Positions 19,670 to 30,288 are shown, counted from the first letter of the stretch. The stretch: 64,000 bases of DNA from Endozoicomonas numazuensis (GCF_000722635.1 NZ_JOKH01000002.1:935032-999031); one strand, 5' to 3'. Made by a program: numbers and translations. The notes: generated from the letters alone by a model not told the origin.

Positions 19670-20044
19670 ATGGCAAACATTCTCATTGTTGATGACTCAC
19701 CCACTGAGTTGTACCAGTTGAAAGCCATGCTGGAAAAGCACGGACACAGTGTGCTGACTGCAGAAAATGGCGCCGATGGTGTAGCACTTTGCCGGGCAGA
19801 GCATCCCGATGCAGTATTAATGGATATTGTCATGCCGGGTCTGAATGGTTTTCAGGCTACACGTCAATTGTCTAAAGGTAATGATACCTCCCATATTCCG
19901 GTTGTGATTGTCACTACCAAAGATCAGGAAACTGACAGGGTCTGGGGTATGAGGCAGGGTGCGAAAGACTATCTGACCAAACCCATCCGTGAAGAAACCC
20001 TGCTCAAGACACTGGGCAATGTTCTGGAAACCGAATCTGCATGA
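19670..20044 (+). CDS. pilH: PilH twitching-motility response regulator
   Basis: The second single-domain receiver (124 residues) of the Pil-Chp system, usually linked to pilus retraction and phosphate drain. It has ILIVDDSPTELYQLK, the acceptor Asp in AVLMDIVMPGLNGFQ, and KDYLTKPIREETLL. A GGGGAT site lies just before the ATG. It overlaps pilI by four bases (ATGA), implying coupled translation. Confidence 0.93.
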   Translation: MANILIVDDSPTELYQLKAMLEKHGHSVLTAENGADGVALCRAEHPDAVLMDIVMPGLNGFQATRQLSKGNDTSHIPVVIVTTKDQETDRVWGMRQGAKDYLTKPIREETLLKTLGNVLETESA

Positions 20045-20586
20045 GTACCGCTCACACAAGCCCTTTTGAGGCATTGGTGGAGCTGGATGCCAGGATCAGC
20101 CAGAATGCTTTTGAGCCGCCTGAAAAGCAAACCCGGGTTGAATCGTGGAATGGCGTTGGCTTCACACTGAATGACCAGCAGTTTGCAGTACAAATTGGTG
20201 AGGTTACGGAAATTCTACCCGTTCCATCCACCACACCTTTGCCCGGTGTACATCCATGGGCAAAAGGTGTATCAAACGTACGCGGACGTTTACTTCCTAT
20301 CATAGATCTGGGAGAGTTTCTGGGTAAGACTCGAGACAATCGCGAGTCTGCCAACCGGATTATGATTGTCGAACAGGGAGAACTATCTGTCGGCTTAATT
20401 GTTGATGAAGTACAAGGCATGGTGCATTTTTCCACCAGCCAGTTCTCTGATGCAGTGCCCGACCAACTGTTTGATGAAGTAAAACCGTTTACTGTTGGCC
20501 AATATCATCAAGATAAAGATTACTTGGTGTTTAACACACAGCTGCTGGTGAATGACTCTCGCTTTCTCAAAGCAGCCAAAGAGTAA
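20041..20586 (+). CDS. pilI: PilI CheW-type adaptor
   Basis: Couples the PilJ receptor to the ChpA kinase. The 181-residue product is a single CheW domain with NGVGFTLNDQQFAVQIGEVTEI, LPGVHPWAKGVSNVRGRLLPIIDL and GLIVDEVQGMVHF, close to PilI of pseudomonads. The start overlaps the pilH stop. A small hairpin (TGAGCT / AGCTCA, about 20594-20609) follows the stop, in a 258-base gap before pilJ. Confidence 0.92.
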   Translation: MSTAHTSPFEALVELDARISQNAFEPPEKQTRVESWNGVGFTLNDQQFAVQIGEVTEILPVPSTTPLPGVHPWAKGVSNVRGRLLPIIDLGEFLGKTRDNRESANRIMIVEQGELSVGLIVDEVQGMVHFSTSQFSDAVPDQLFDEVKPFTVGQYHQDKDYLVFNTQLLVNDSRFLKAAKE

Positions 20587-20843
20587 TCAATCTTGAGCTG
20601 AAAAAGCTCAGGGTAAAAAATGTCGCTTTCTTTGCATACAAGAATAAAGAACGGTTGGGCGGCATTTTTATTATCAGTCATGATCAAAAGATGCTTTTTA
20701 TCTCTCAGGTGATGACAAGCTTGAGTGCCAGAAACACTCTTCCTTCATTTCTGATGAAAAAAGAGGATTCACGGTAAAAAGTTATCCCAATAAAAACAAT
20801 CAAAAAAGCGAGCATTCCGAAGAAGTCACCGGGGACCATAATA

Positions 20844-22928
20844 ATGAAAGGCAATACAGCAACCAACGCCCAGGGAGCAGGGGCAAGCCGAGCCATTCTG
20901 GCCTCGATTATCCTGTTAATACTCTCCCTATCCGTCATCACTGGCTCATTTATCTTTATCAGCCAGCAAAGTGAACTTGATCAACAACACCTGACTGATG
21001 CCGGCGAGCTCAGGGTGCTCTCTCAGAGGATAGCCACCAGTGCTACCGAGGCTTCTGCTGGTAAAGAAGAAGCCTTTGCTCTGTTGCGGGAAGCCCGGAA
21101 CGAGTTCGATGAGCGTTTTACCTCTCTGAAAAGCTCCAAGCTTTCCGTTGCTCCGTTTCTGAGCCCCGGTGACAATAATGCTACTGCTCAGATAGAGACA
21201 CTGGATGCTGCCTGGTCGGAACTGAAAGTCGAAGCGGATAACATTCTGGCCGCAGAAGAAACCGTACTGACCCTGCACGAAGTTGCAAAAACACTGGGTG
21301 AAACGGTTCCTCAGTTGCAGGTGGAATACGACGAGGTTGTTGAGATTCTCCTTGAGAATGGCGCTCCAAATGATCAGATCGCCCTGGCACAACGCCAACC
21401 CTGGCTCGCAGAACGTATTATTCGTAGCGTCTCCAAAGTACTGGAAGGGGGTGAAGACTCCATCATGGCGGCAGACAGCTTTGGTCGTGATGCCAAGCTT
21501 TTTGGTCGTGTACTGAACGGTATGCTGGAAGGTAACCTGGCCATGCGTATCAGTCAGGTCACCGATGAAGAAGCCATTGATCGTCTGGCCGAGATTTCTG
21601 ACCTGTTCGGCTTTGTAGAAGGCAGCGTTGACGAGATCCTGGAGACCTCCCCGGAACTGTTCCAGGTGCGTGCTGCTTCTGACCAGATTTTTACTGACTC
21701 TCAGCAATTACTGCAACAGACTTCTATTCTCGTAGACACTTTTGAAAGCCTGACTGACCAGCGTCTGGTCAACAATACGGTGATCAGTATTGCGGGTGTC
21801 ATTGCCCTGCTGTCTCTGCTTATGATTGCTCTGACCATTGTAAGAGATACTCGCCAGAGTCTGGCTGAAACTGCCGCCCAGAACGAAGCCAACCAGGCTG
21901 CGATTCTGCGTCTTCTGGATGAAATGGCTGACCTCGCAGACGGTGACCTGACTGTACAGGCGACAGTAACCGAAGACTTTACCGGCGCTATCGCAGACTC
22001 CATCAACTTCTCGATCGAGCAGCTCCGTGCTCTGGTAAACACCATCAACCAGACAGCGGTAGAAGTAGATACTTCAGCCCAGGAAACCCAGAGTACTGCA
22101 AAAGAGCTGGCCGAAGCTGCAGACTACCAGGCAGAGGAAATCAACTTTGCCACCCAAGCGGTCAATGACATGACCGAATCTATGAACATGGTATCCGCTA
22201 ACGCCTCCGAGTCAGCTCACGTAGCAGAAAGGTCGGTAGAAATTGCAACCAGTGGTGGTCAGGTCGTACGAAACACCATTGAAGGCATGGACACCATTCG
22301 TGAACAGATTCAGGACACTTCAAAACGGATCAAGCGTCTGGGTGAATCTTCCCAGGAAATCGGTGACATCATCGCTCTGATCAACGACATTGCCGACCAG
22401 ACCAACATTCTATCTCTGAACGCCGCTATCCAGGCCTCTATGGCGGGTGAAGCGGGCCGGGGCTTCGCAGTAGTTGCGGATGAGGTACAGCGTCTTGCGG
22501 AACGTGTTTCGGGTGCAACCAAGCAGATTGAAGCACTGGTATCCACCATCCAGACGGATACCAACGAAGCGGTTATCTCCATGGAACAAACCACTTCTGA
22601 GGTAGTTAATGGTGCCAGACTGGCACAGGATGCCGGTGTAGCTCTGGAAGAAATTGAGAAAGTATCCAGTAACCTCGCCAGTCTGATCAGCAACATTTCC
22701 GACACAGCGAAGAAACAGACAGGCTCTGCAGAACAGATTTCCCTGCGTATGACCACTATCCGGGATATCACCACCCGTACGGCGTCCAGTACAACAGCGA
22801 CAGCCGGCTCGGTAGGTAACCTGGCGGAAATGGCTCTGGAAATGCGTCAGTCTGTATCTGGTTTTCGCCTGCCTTCCGTTGGCCAAGAGGCCGCAAATAC
22901 AACGCAGGAAGATGAAATCACAGTCTGA
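20844..22928 (+). CDS. pilJ: PilJ methyl-accepting chemoreceptor
   Basis: Inner-membrane receptor of the Pil-Chp array. The 694-residue protein has an N-terminal membrane segment (about 14-38), a long helical periplasmic PilJ sensor region, a second membrane segment near 305-330, a HAMP-like stretch and a cytoplasmic signalling hairpin with IGDIIALINDIADQTNILSL then GEAGRGFAVVADEVQRLAER. The hairpin tip differs from canonical enteric receptors (NAAIQASMAGEAGRGFA), as in other PilJ proteins. No pilK methyltransferase gene follows, although the receptor keeps helices typical of methylated receptors. Confidence 0.93.
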   Translation: MKGNTATNAQGAGASRAILASIILLILSLSVITGSFIFISQQSELDQQHLTDAGELRVLSQRIATSATEASAGKEEAFALLREARNEFDERFTSLKSSKLSVAPFLSPGDNNATAQIETLDAAWSELKVEADNILAAEETVLTLHEVAKTLGETVPQLQVEYDEVVEILLENGAPNDQIALAQRQPWLAERIIRSVSKVLEGGEDSIMAADSFGRDAKLFGRVLNGMLEGNLAMRISQVTDEEAIDRLAEISDLFGFVEGSVDEILETSPELFQVRAASDQIFTDSQQLLQQTSILVDTFESLTDQRLVNNTVISIAGVIALLSLLMIALTIVRDTRQSLAETAAQNEANQAAILRLLDEMADLADGDLTVQATVTEDFTGAIADSINFSIEQLRALVNTINQTAVEVDTSAQETQSTAKELAEAADYQAEEINFATQAVNDMTESMNMVSANASESAHVAERSVEIATSGGQVVRNTIEGMDTIREQIQDTSKRIKRLGESSQEIGDIIALINDIADQTNILSLNAAIQASMAGEAGRGFAVVADEVQRLAERVSGATKQIEALVSTIQTDTNEAVISMEQTTSEVVNGARLAQDAGVALEEIEKVSSNLASLISNISDTAKKQTGSAEQISLRMTTIRDITTRTASSTTATAGSVGNLAEMALEMRQSVSGFRLPSVGQEAANTTQEDEITV

Positions 22929-23244
22929 TCGTTCTGACAGAGGCTGGCACATCCAGCTTCTGTCAGGTTAATACCCGACAGTGAAAGCTATAAGCCTAAA
23001 GTGCTGCCTTTATCTTGATCCGGTAGCCTGCTTCGCTTCTGACCAAACTCATCAGAAGCCACGCTGACAGCATTTTCACAAAACTGCCATGAACTACAAA
23101 GGCCAGATAAACGACAACAAATTGGCACTTTCATGGCATACCGCCTTGAGCGGCTGAAGCAGTTTTTCACGATAAAGATTAGAGAACTGACGTATTTTTA
23201 TTCCAGCAGCATGGGTTGCTGGCACGGAATAGCGGGGGCCGTCA

Positions 23245-26200
23245 ATGGCTGAACAACAGGATTATGCTGGCCTGGACTGGGTTAAGGAAGAGATTGAGCA
23301 AACGCTCGTTCAAGCCCGCCAGGCATTGGAAAAATACCAGGAAGAGCCAGGCAACCCAACCCATATCAATGCCGGGCAAAGTGCATTTACCCAGGTTCAT
23401 GGTGCACTTAAGATGTTGCAACATGAAGGCGCAACCCATTTAAGTCTGGAAATGAACAGACTGACTGAAGCATTACTCAGTCAACGTGTACCCGACATCA
23501 GAATGGCCCTGGAAATCCTGATGCAGGCTACCTTGCAGCTGCCAGGTTATATTCAACAGACTCTTAACAGTGGCGTCGATCGTCCACTGTCGCTTCTACC
23601 TCTGATCAACGAACTCAGACAGTTACGCGGTGAAGACTCACTGCCAGAAGCCACTTTTTTCTTTCCAGACACCACCTCTCTGATTGATCCTGTCGAGCCT
23701 CCACAACTGGAGAGTCTTGAAAAAACGGGTCTGGTGCCATTACTGAGAAAAATACGGCAAAAGTATCAGCTAACGCTGGCCGGCTATCTGCGTGATCAGA
23801 ATCGTGCCCAGCAAATTAAGGTACTGGCCAAGCTGTTTTCCAAACTCCAGGACCTCTCCTGGGGAGCGCCGCTTTCCCCTCTCTGGGAAGCCAGTGTTGC
23901 ACTGACCGAAGGACTGGATAATCAGTCAATTGAACAAAATATACATGTTACCAACCTGCTTCGAGAACTGGATGGCCAGATCCGTCTGTTTATTAAGCAG
24001 GGCGCTCCCTTCATCAACACTCATCCCAATGATGAACTGTTTCGGGGGCTCCTCTATTATATTGCTTCCTCGGAAGGTCAGGAGGGTTTCACTGGCGCAC
24101 TGAAAGCCCGATACAAACTGGAAGAAGTTCTTCACCAGGCTCAAGCAGATGTCTCTGACATTCTGACCAGTGTAGATGCTACAACACCGGTTGTTGAGGC
24201 ATTGAACTATGAGCTGACAGGTATTAAGGAAGCCCTGGACCTGTATCTGCTCTCTACCGACCCCGATCCCCTGGTTCTGGAAAATCAGCTACCCATTATT
24301 CAACAAGTGGCTGATACCCTGACCATTCTGGGAATGGAAGATCTGAGAACCCGCCTGAAACAGAAAAAAGAATTGATTCAGACGGTGATCAATACAGGAC
24401 AGAATGCTGAAGAGCATCTGATGGAAGTAGCGGGCACAATTCTCGATCTTGAAGCCGCACTGTCCAGATACGCTGCAGGTGAAAGCCTGGAAACAGGCGA
24501 CAGCTCACCTTTGCTGGAAGAGGTGTATCAGGCTGTTATCAAAGAGGCTCGTCACTATCTTGAGCAAACCAAGGATGCCATTGTCGACTTTGTTGACAGT
24601 CATCATCACCCCGACTTCCTGAACCAGATTCCCGAGCTACTTCATAAGGTTCAGGGTGGCTTGTCCATGACCCCTCTGACCCGTGCTGCCGATCTGGTCA
24701 GAGTCTGCTCTGAACATATCAAGAGAGAGTGGATAGAGAATAATAAAACGCCTGAAAAAATGGAACTCGAGCAGCTGGCAGATGCGGTTACCAGTATTGA
24801 GTATTATCTGGAAAGACTCAGCGACAAGAGCCAGGAAGAGCATGAAGCGATTCTGGATGTTGCAGAAGAAAGCCTGTCAGCTTTGCGTGTCCCCGAAACC
24901 GAGCCAGCTGAAAGTGTTTCTGAACTGGCTACAGACACCCCAGAGCAGGAAGAAAACGCGCTCGAGCTGGAGCTTGATGAACAAAGCTTCCTGGACGGCT
25001 CAGTGCCTGTCGCCCTGAATGAAGATAAGATCCAGAGTTCAGTAGAAACAGAGAATCTGGCAGCTCAGGCTTCTGTCACACTGACCAATAGACCTATAGA
25101 AGTCAGCCCTTACGATGTAGTTCAGTTTGAATTCACAACATCCAGCAGTGTTGAAGCTGAATCACCCTCAGCCACGCCACAACCCCCTGAACCCGAACAA
25201 GTCATAGCTCCCGTAGTTGAAGACACGACAGCAGAAGAAGAAAGCATCATTGACGATGAACTGCTGGAAGTCTTTATTGAAGAGGCCGGTGAAGTTCAGG
25301 AGCAACTTGCTGAAAGTGTGCCTGCCTGGGCCAATAATCAGGATGCTGACGGGACCCTGAAAGATGTCCGAAGAGCCTTTCATACATTGAAGGGCAGTGG
25401 ACGAATGGTAGATGCCAACGTTGTTGGCGAACTGGCCTGGTCCATCGAAAACATGCTAAATCGACTGATCGACGGAACGGTTCAGAATAGCCCTGAACTA
25501 AGAAGCCTGATCAGCCGGGTTACCGATATGTTGCCGGGGCTGATTTCTGATTTTGCAGAGCAGAATCAGGTGCTGACTCATGAAGTTCTGGTCTGCATGG
25601 AGCAGGCAGACGCCTTGTCCAAGGGTGAGAAATACACCATTGAGGACGAGGAAAACGCTATTGATGACGCCATTGTCAGCAACTCAGATATCGACTTCGA
25701 ACTGACAGAAGAACCTGACGCCGAAGCAGCACAGCTGGCAATAGTAGAAGAGTTATCAAAACCAGCGCCTGAACTGGAACTTGCAACAGAATCTCATGTT
25801 GGTTCTGAAGAACCAACCACGCAGGTTGCTTACGACATTCAGCTGCTCAATGTATTCCTGGGGGAATCAAGAACACACCTGGACGTTGTACAGTCATTTG
25901 TTGATCAGGTGAAAATTCAGGGTGGCAAGCGCCAGATCAGTGATCAGGTGCAACGCTCTTTGCATACCATGAAGGGCATTGCCCTGATGGCAGAAATTGC
26001 TCCTCTGGCTGAGATCATTGTTGCTCTTGAAAAGAACATCAAAGATTTCAGAGCACACCTGATTCCGGCCGATGACCGGGTTATCAGTATGCTGGAAAAA
26101 GGCCTTGAGTTAATCAAAGATGGTCTTGAGCAACTGACCTTATCTCCCAAACAGCCAATACTGGATTCTGAAAACTACCTGTCATGGCTGGAAGCCCTTC

Positions 26201-29200
26201 ATGCCCAGCTCATAACTGAACAGCACAAGGCTCAGTCGACCAATAGAAAATACACCGGTGGCCAGGACACCAATCTGTTTGCTCACAGTGATCTGGGTCT
26301 GTTGTTGGATGCCGACGAGTATCTTTCTACCTGGCGCAACACTCTGCCCAAGAACGAGCTGGCTCTGTTCCAGAAAGAGCTGACGATACTGGCAGAACGC
26401 TCGGGCGAAGCACGCCTGACATCGCTGGCAGAACTCTGCGATGTTCTGCTGGACGTAATGAACTATCTGGACAAACACGAAACAATATTGCCCGGAGTAT
26501 TGGCTGCACCGCTGTCCAACGGCTTTGAAGCCATGGTCGACATGATGAACCAGGTGGCAGCACAGCAGACACCGGTTCCACCACAGTCTGTATTTACGGA
26601 GCTCAGGGAATCACTTGAGACCTTGCTGACGGCTGAAGCCAAACCTGAGATTTCTCTGGCTGTTGGCCTCGAATCTCATCAGGCTGACCCCGTCGCTGAA
26701 ATTATTGAAATTGACGAAGTTGTTCTGGAGTCTTCATCCGAAGAGCCTGTCCTTGCAAGCGAAGAGTTGGATGAGATTATTCTGGAGTCTTTGCCAGAAG
26801 CACCTGCTTTTGAAGCACCGCTCGAGGCTGAACCAGAAGCATTAATAGATGAAGAAGTGGTTCTGGAGACTCCAGCCCCCGATCCAGTTCCTGTTCTGAA
26901 CGTTGAAGTAGAAGAGCATGACCTGGAACTGATTGAACTCTTCCTGGAAGAAGCCACCGACCTGGCTGAAGATTGTCATCATGCTCTGGAAGACTGGCTG
27001 AATCATCGTCAAAACCTGGCACCACTGACGGATCTGCAACGCTCCCTTCACACGCTCAAGGGCAGCGCACGAATGGCTGATCAGCCCGAGCTTGGCGACC
27101 TCAGTCACGCCATTGAAGATATATACAGTGCTATTGCCAGTGGCAGAAGTTCTGCAGAAAAAGCCCCCGTACACTTGCTGCAGACGGCTCATGACCAGAT
27201 TGACCAGATGCTGGTTGCTTTAAAAAACCAGCAACCTCAGAAGTCTGTTACACCTCTGGTAGAGCAACTGGAGCAGTGGTCGCTCAATAATGACTGCGAA
27301 GCAGAACTGCCACCTCTGGCCAGAGCTGACAGCCCTGTTGAGATCCTTCCTGACTATTTATCAGGCAAAGTTAAAAGAGAATCAGACACAGCCAGCGTCC
27401 AGCCTGCAGAAATTGCAGTAGATGATACCCTGGTGATTGCTGACGACAATCTCAAAACAGACGTTATCACAGAAGCAGAAAACAGCCCCTCTTCTGCTCC
27501 AGAATTTATCGTAGAAGCGCCTGCGCCTGCGCCTGCTCCTGCTCCTGCTCCTGCTCCTGCCACCACACGCATAGAAACACCAGTCACCAACAGCGCTGTC
27601 CCAATGCTGTCCAAAGGCAACGAAATGATTCGTGTGCCTGCACAGCTTCTGGAGTCACTGATCAATCTGTCTGGTGAGTCCAGTATTAATCGTGGTCGTA
27701 TCGAACAGCAGATTCAGGACATCAGTAACACCCTGGAAGAGATGGACAGCACCATCGACCGGGTTAAAGAACAGCTGCGTCGTCTGGATACTGAAACACA
27801 GGCCCAGATTATTTCTACCTTCGAGGAAGAGCATGGCAGCAACCCTGAGTTTGATCCGCTGGAAATGGACCAGTATTCAGAGCTGACTCAGCTGTCCCGC
27901 TCTCTTGTAGAGTCTGCAACTGACCTTAAAGACCTTAAGGAAGGTATTCAGGATAAAAACCGCGATGCAGAAACCCTGCTGCTTCAGCAATCCCGAACTC
28001 TGATAGAGCTTCAGGAAAAACTGATGCAGGCCCGAATGGTTTCCTTCAGCCGTCTGCTTCCTCGTCTGCGTAAGATTACCCGTCAGCTGTCTACTGAACT
28101 GGGCAAGCCCGTTAACCTGAATGTCAGTAATGCTGAAGGTGAAATGGACCGAACCATGCTCGAACGGATTCTGGCACCGCTGGAGCACCTGCTTCGAAAT
28201 GCTATTGACCATGGTATTGAACCCTCAGTGCATGATCGACTGGCACTAGGCAAACCAGAGGCAGGCAGCCTGACACTTGCCATTACCCGGGATGGTGCCG
28301 ACATTGTTGTCGAACTGAGCGACGATGGCAGAGGTATTAACCTTCAGGCAGTTCATGCCAAGGCGCTGGAGAAACACCTGATCACTCCGGAAGATGAATT
28401 GACCGATCAGGAGATTGCTCAGCTCACTCTGGAAGCAGGCTTCAGTACCACCGAATCTGTGACTCAGATTTCTGGACGAGGCGTGGGTCTGGATGTTGTT
28501 AATACCGAAATACGTCAGATGGGTGGCAGCATCCAGATTGACAGCGAGGCTGACAAAGGAACTTCTTTCAAGCTCCGACTGCCATTTACCCTGTCAGTAA
28601 ATCGCGCCCTGATGATTCAGGTAGCGGACAGTCTCTATGCCCTGCCCATGCAGTCCATTGATGGTATCACTGTAGTCGCACCACACGTTCTGACCGACTG
28701 CTACCAGAACAATACTCCTCTGGAGTACGGTGGCATAGATCACCAGCTTATGTTCCTGGGTGAGCTTCTGGGGGACGCTAACCCCAAAATACAACCAGAG
28801 CAGTGCCCGGTAGTCATCATTGAGCGTGGGGGGAAAAACCTGGCCCTGCATGTGGATGAAATTATTGGCGGTCGTGAAATCTTTACCAAGAGTCTGGGTC
28901 CACAGTTTGCGGGCCTGACCGGTGTCAACGGTGCCACCATTCTTGGTGACGGCCGTGTTGCCATCATTATCGACCCGGCAACACTGGTACGCAGACATCG
29001 CATCGAGCAGCACTATGTAGAGCTGACCAACCAGATGGAAGAAGAAACAGAATCCGTTCAGCGAGTTCTGGTAGTGGATGACTCGGTCACCGTACGAAAA
29101 GTAACTACACGTCTGCTTGAACGTAACGGCTATCTGGTTGAGAGTGCAAGGGATGGCGTAGAAGCCATGGCGAAGCTTGCTGAAAGCAGTTACGACATCA

Positions 29201-29445
29201 TGTTGCTGGATATTGAAATGCCCAAAATGGATGGTTATGAAGTGGCCAGTGCCGTGCGTAATGACAGCAAGCTGAAGTCTCTTCCGATCATCATGATAAC
29301 CTCCCGAACCGGTGAGAAGCATAAAGCCAGAGCCTTTAGCCTGGGTGTCAATGAGTATCTGGGCAAACCTTTCCAGGAAGCAGCATTACTGGCATCCATC
29401 GGACAATTGATCGGAGTCAAAGCTGGCGCTGGTTCACAACAATGA
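23245..29445 (+). CDS. chpA: ChpA hybrid histidine kinase of the Pil-Chp system
   Basis: A 2066-residue CheA-like kinase for type IV pilus control. The N-terminal third is a FimL-like helical region. Phosphotransfer (Hpt) motifs are seen at about residue 712 (FHTLKGSGRM), 906 (LHTMKGIALM) and 1268 (LHTLKGSARM). A run of Ala-Pro pairs lies near 1424-1437. The kinase core begins near 1450: dimer helix, ATP-binding lid with LEHLLRNAIDHGIE (about 1655), DDGRGI and ISGRGVGLDVV. A CheW-like regulatory domain and a C-terminal receiver (VLVVDDSVTVRKV from about 1941, acceptor in MLLDIEMPKMDGYE) follow. It is smaller than P. aeruginosa ChpA (about 2,470 residues) and has fewer recognisable Hpt units. 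Confidence 0.95.
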   Translation: MAEQQDYAGLDWVKEEIEQTLVQARQALEKYQEEPGNPTHINAGQSAFTQVHGALKMLQHEGATHLSLEMNRLTEALLSQRVPDIRMALEILMQATLQLPGYIQQTLNSGVDRPLSLLPLINELRQLRGEDSLPEATFFFPDTTSLIDPVEPPQLESLEKTGLVPLLRKIRQKYQLTLAGYLRDQNRAQQIKVLAKLFSKLQDLSWGAPLSPLWEASVALTEGLDNQSIEQNIHVTNLLRELDGQIRLFIKQGAPFINTHPNDELFRGLLYYIASSEGQEGFTGALKARYKLEEVLHQAQADVSDILTSVDATTPVVEALNYELTGIKEALDLYLLSTDPDPLVLENQLPIIQQVADTLTILGMEDLRTRLKQKKELIQTVINTGQNAEEHLMEVAGTILDLEAALSRYAAGESLETGDSSPLLEEVYQAVIKEARHYLEQTKDAIVDFVDSHHHPDFLNQIPELLHKVQGGLSMTPLTRAADLVRVCSEHIKREWIENNKTPEKMELEQLADAVTSIEYYLERLSDKSQEEHEAILDVAEESLSALRVPETEPAESVSELATDTPEQEENALELELDEQSFLDGSVPVALNEDKIQSSVETENLAAQASVTLTNRPIEVSPYDVVQFEFTTSSSVEAESPSATPQPPEPEQVIAPVVEDTTAEEESIIDDELLEVFIEEAGEVQEQLAESVPAWANNQDADGTLKDVRRAFHTLKGSGRMVDANVVGELAWSIENMLNRLIDGTVQNSPELRSLISRVTDMLPGLISDFAEQNQVLTHEVLVCMEQADALSKGEKYTIEDEENAIDDAIVSNSDIDFELTEEPDAEAAQLAIVEELSKPAPELELATESHVGSEEPTTQVAYDIQLLNVFLGESRTHLDVVQSFVDQVKIQGGKRQISDQVQRSLHTMKGIALMAEIAPLAEIIVALEKNIKDFRAHLIPADDRVISMLEKGLELIKDGLEQLTLSPKQPILDSENYLSWLEALHAQLITEQHKAQSTNRKYTGGQDTNLFAHSDLGLLLDADEYLSTWRNTLPKNELALFQKELTILAERSGEARLTSLAELCDVLLDVMNYLDKHETILPGVLAAPLSNGFEAMVDMMNQVAAQQTPVPPQSVFTELRESLETLLTAEAKPEISLAVGLESHQADPVAEIIEIDEVVLESSSEEPVLASEELDEIILESLPEAPAFEAPLEAEPEALIDEEVVLETPAPDPVPVLNVEVEEHDLELIELFLEEATDLAEDCHHALEDWLNHRQNLAPLTDLQRSLHTLKGSARMADQPELGDLSHAIEDIYSAIASGRSSAEKAPVHLLQTAHDQIDQMLVALKNQQPQKSVTPLVEQLEQWSLNNDCEAELPPLARADSPVEILPDYLSGKVKRESDTASVQPAEIAVDDTLVIADDNLKTDVITEAENSPSSAPEFIVEAPAPAPAPAPAPAPATTRIETPVTNSAVPMLSKGNEMIRVPAQLLESLINLSGESSINRGRIEQQIQDISNTLEEMDSTIDRVKEQLRRLDTETQAQIISTFEEEHGSNPEFDPLEMDQYSELTQLSRSLVESATDLKDLKEGIQDKNRDAETLLLQQSRTLIELQEKLMQARMVSFSRLLPRLRKITRQLSTELGKPVNLNVSNAEGEMDRTMLERILAPLEHLLRNAIDHGIEPSVHDRLALGKPEAGSLTLAITRDGADIVVELSDDGRGINLQAVHAKALEKHLITPEDELTDQEIAQLTLEAGFSTTESVTQISGRGVGLDVVNTEIRQMGGSIQIDSEADKGTSFKLRLPFTLSVNRALMIQVADSLYALPMQSIDGITVVAPHVLTDCYQNNTPLEYGGIDHQLMFLGELLGDANPKIQPEQCPVVIIERGGKNLALHVDEIIGGREIFTKSLGPQFAGLTGVNGATILGDGRVAIIIDPATLVRRHRIEQHYVELTNQMEEETESVQRVLVVDDSVTVRKVTTRLLERNGYLVESARDGVEAMAKLAESSYDIMLLDIEMPKMDGYEVASAVRNDSKLKSLPIIMITSRTGEKHKARAFSLGVNEYLGKPFQEAALLASIGQLIGVKAGAGSQQ

Positions 29446-29461
29446 TTAGAGGAGTAGCATA

Positions 29462-29947
29462 ATGGCGGGCAGTTCTGAACAGGCAGAGAGCGGAAGCCTG
29501 AAGTCTCGCTTGATCCCAATGCAGCAGAAGCCACTTTTGCTGCCCGCTTCCTGTATTGCCGATGTGGTGGACTACAGCCGTCCATCCGGTGGCAATATGG
29601 AAAACCGATGGTACTTGGGTGAAATTGAATGGCGAGGTCAAACTATTCCGTTGATTTCCTTTGAGCGGATCAACGGAGGTCGATTTGCAGACTTTTCTGC
29701 AACGGCGAGAATTGCCGTAATGCACAGCGTCACTGGCAATGAGCAACTGCCTTTCTACGGCATTGTCATTCAGGGTATCCCCCAAGAGATGGAAGTACTG
29801 GCTGGAGATATACGGCCAATGCCAGAAACGGAAAGTACGACAGGTGCAGCTGAAACATCCAGAGTAATCGTCAGGGAAATTCCTGCGGCTATACCCGACC
29901 TTTCACAACTGGAACAGAAACTGGTTGAACTGGAAGGTCAATACTAG
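29462..29947 (+). CDS. CheW-like protein, ChpC type
   Basis: Small (161 residues) adaptor-like protein starting 16 bases after chpA, with AGGAG just upstream. The central part has LLLPASCIADVVDY, WYLGEIEWRGQTIPLISFE and a C-terminal helix, which fits the divergent CheW domain of ChpC. It probably links further input to ChpA. Its TAG stop is formed by the TA flank and first G of a repeat element that begins immediately after it. chpB, chpD and chpE are not present. Confidence 0.78.
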   Translation: MAGSSEQAESGSLKSRLIPMQQKPLLLPASCIADVVDYSRPSGGNMENRWYLGEIEWRGQTIPLISFERINGGRFADFSATARIAVMHSVTGNEQLPFYGIVIQGIPQEMEVLAGDIRPMPETESTTGAAETSRVIVREIPAAIPDLSQLEQKLVELEGQY

Positions 29948-30042
29948 GAGGCTGAGAGAGGGCTCAGAACAAGGCGCAACCGTGCAGGAATATCAACATC
30001 TTTCAATCGGTTGGAACGCGCTAATGAGCCCTCTCTCAGTCG
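29946..30042. repeat. 95-bp inverted repeat after the chpC-like gene
   Basis: CTGAGAGAGGGCTCA (about 29952-29966) and TGAGCCCTCTCTCAG (about 30021-30035) form a 15-bp perfect stem enclosing about 55 bases. The left end (TA-GGAGGCTGA) has the same outer bases as the TA-flanked element family at 16878 and 32996, so this looks like a variant or composite copy. It may also act as a 3' hairpin for the pil-chp transcript. Confidence 0.7.
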
Positions 30043-30117
30043 CCCGGAGGGTGCCCCATAAAGCGGCCATCACGGCAACTGCTCCTGCGTTGCTCTAGCT
30101 CCTGCATCTTCGAGTAC

Positions 30118-30285
30118 AAGGAGTCTATCGGACTTATGCTTTCGAGCATGAACTTCAGTAGAACAAGTCAAATTTTTCTATGGATTCGTGCGAATAGTTG
30201 ACCTATTTAATCGAATTCATCGAAAAATTGAGCCCTTCTTTCTGGAATTTAGGCCAAAACTGCCTTAAGTCCGACAGGACTCCTG
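30118..30285. repeat. inverted-repeat element, copy C, with different ends
   Basis: Terminal repeats GGAGTCTATCGGACTTA and TAAGTCCGACAGGACTCC enclose a core that, read on the minus strand, matches copies A and B (TTAAATAGGTCAACTATTCG followed by similar sequence). The conserved core with exchanged ends suggests a family of related non-autonomous elements. It ends four bases before the rsmE stop codon. Confidence 0.8.
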
Positions 30286-30288
30286 GAA

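Noticed and set aside
20592-20610. Small hairpin after pilI as a terminator
   Set aside because: Six-base stem without a T-run; pilJ in the same cluster follows, so termination here is not supported.
27520-27560. GCTCCT repeat in chpA as a possible phase-variable tract
   Set aside because: The unit is six bases and encodes an Ala-Pro linker, so changes keep the frame; it is a normal feature of multidomain kinases.
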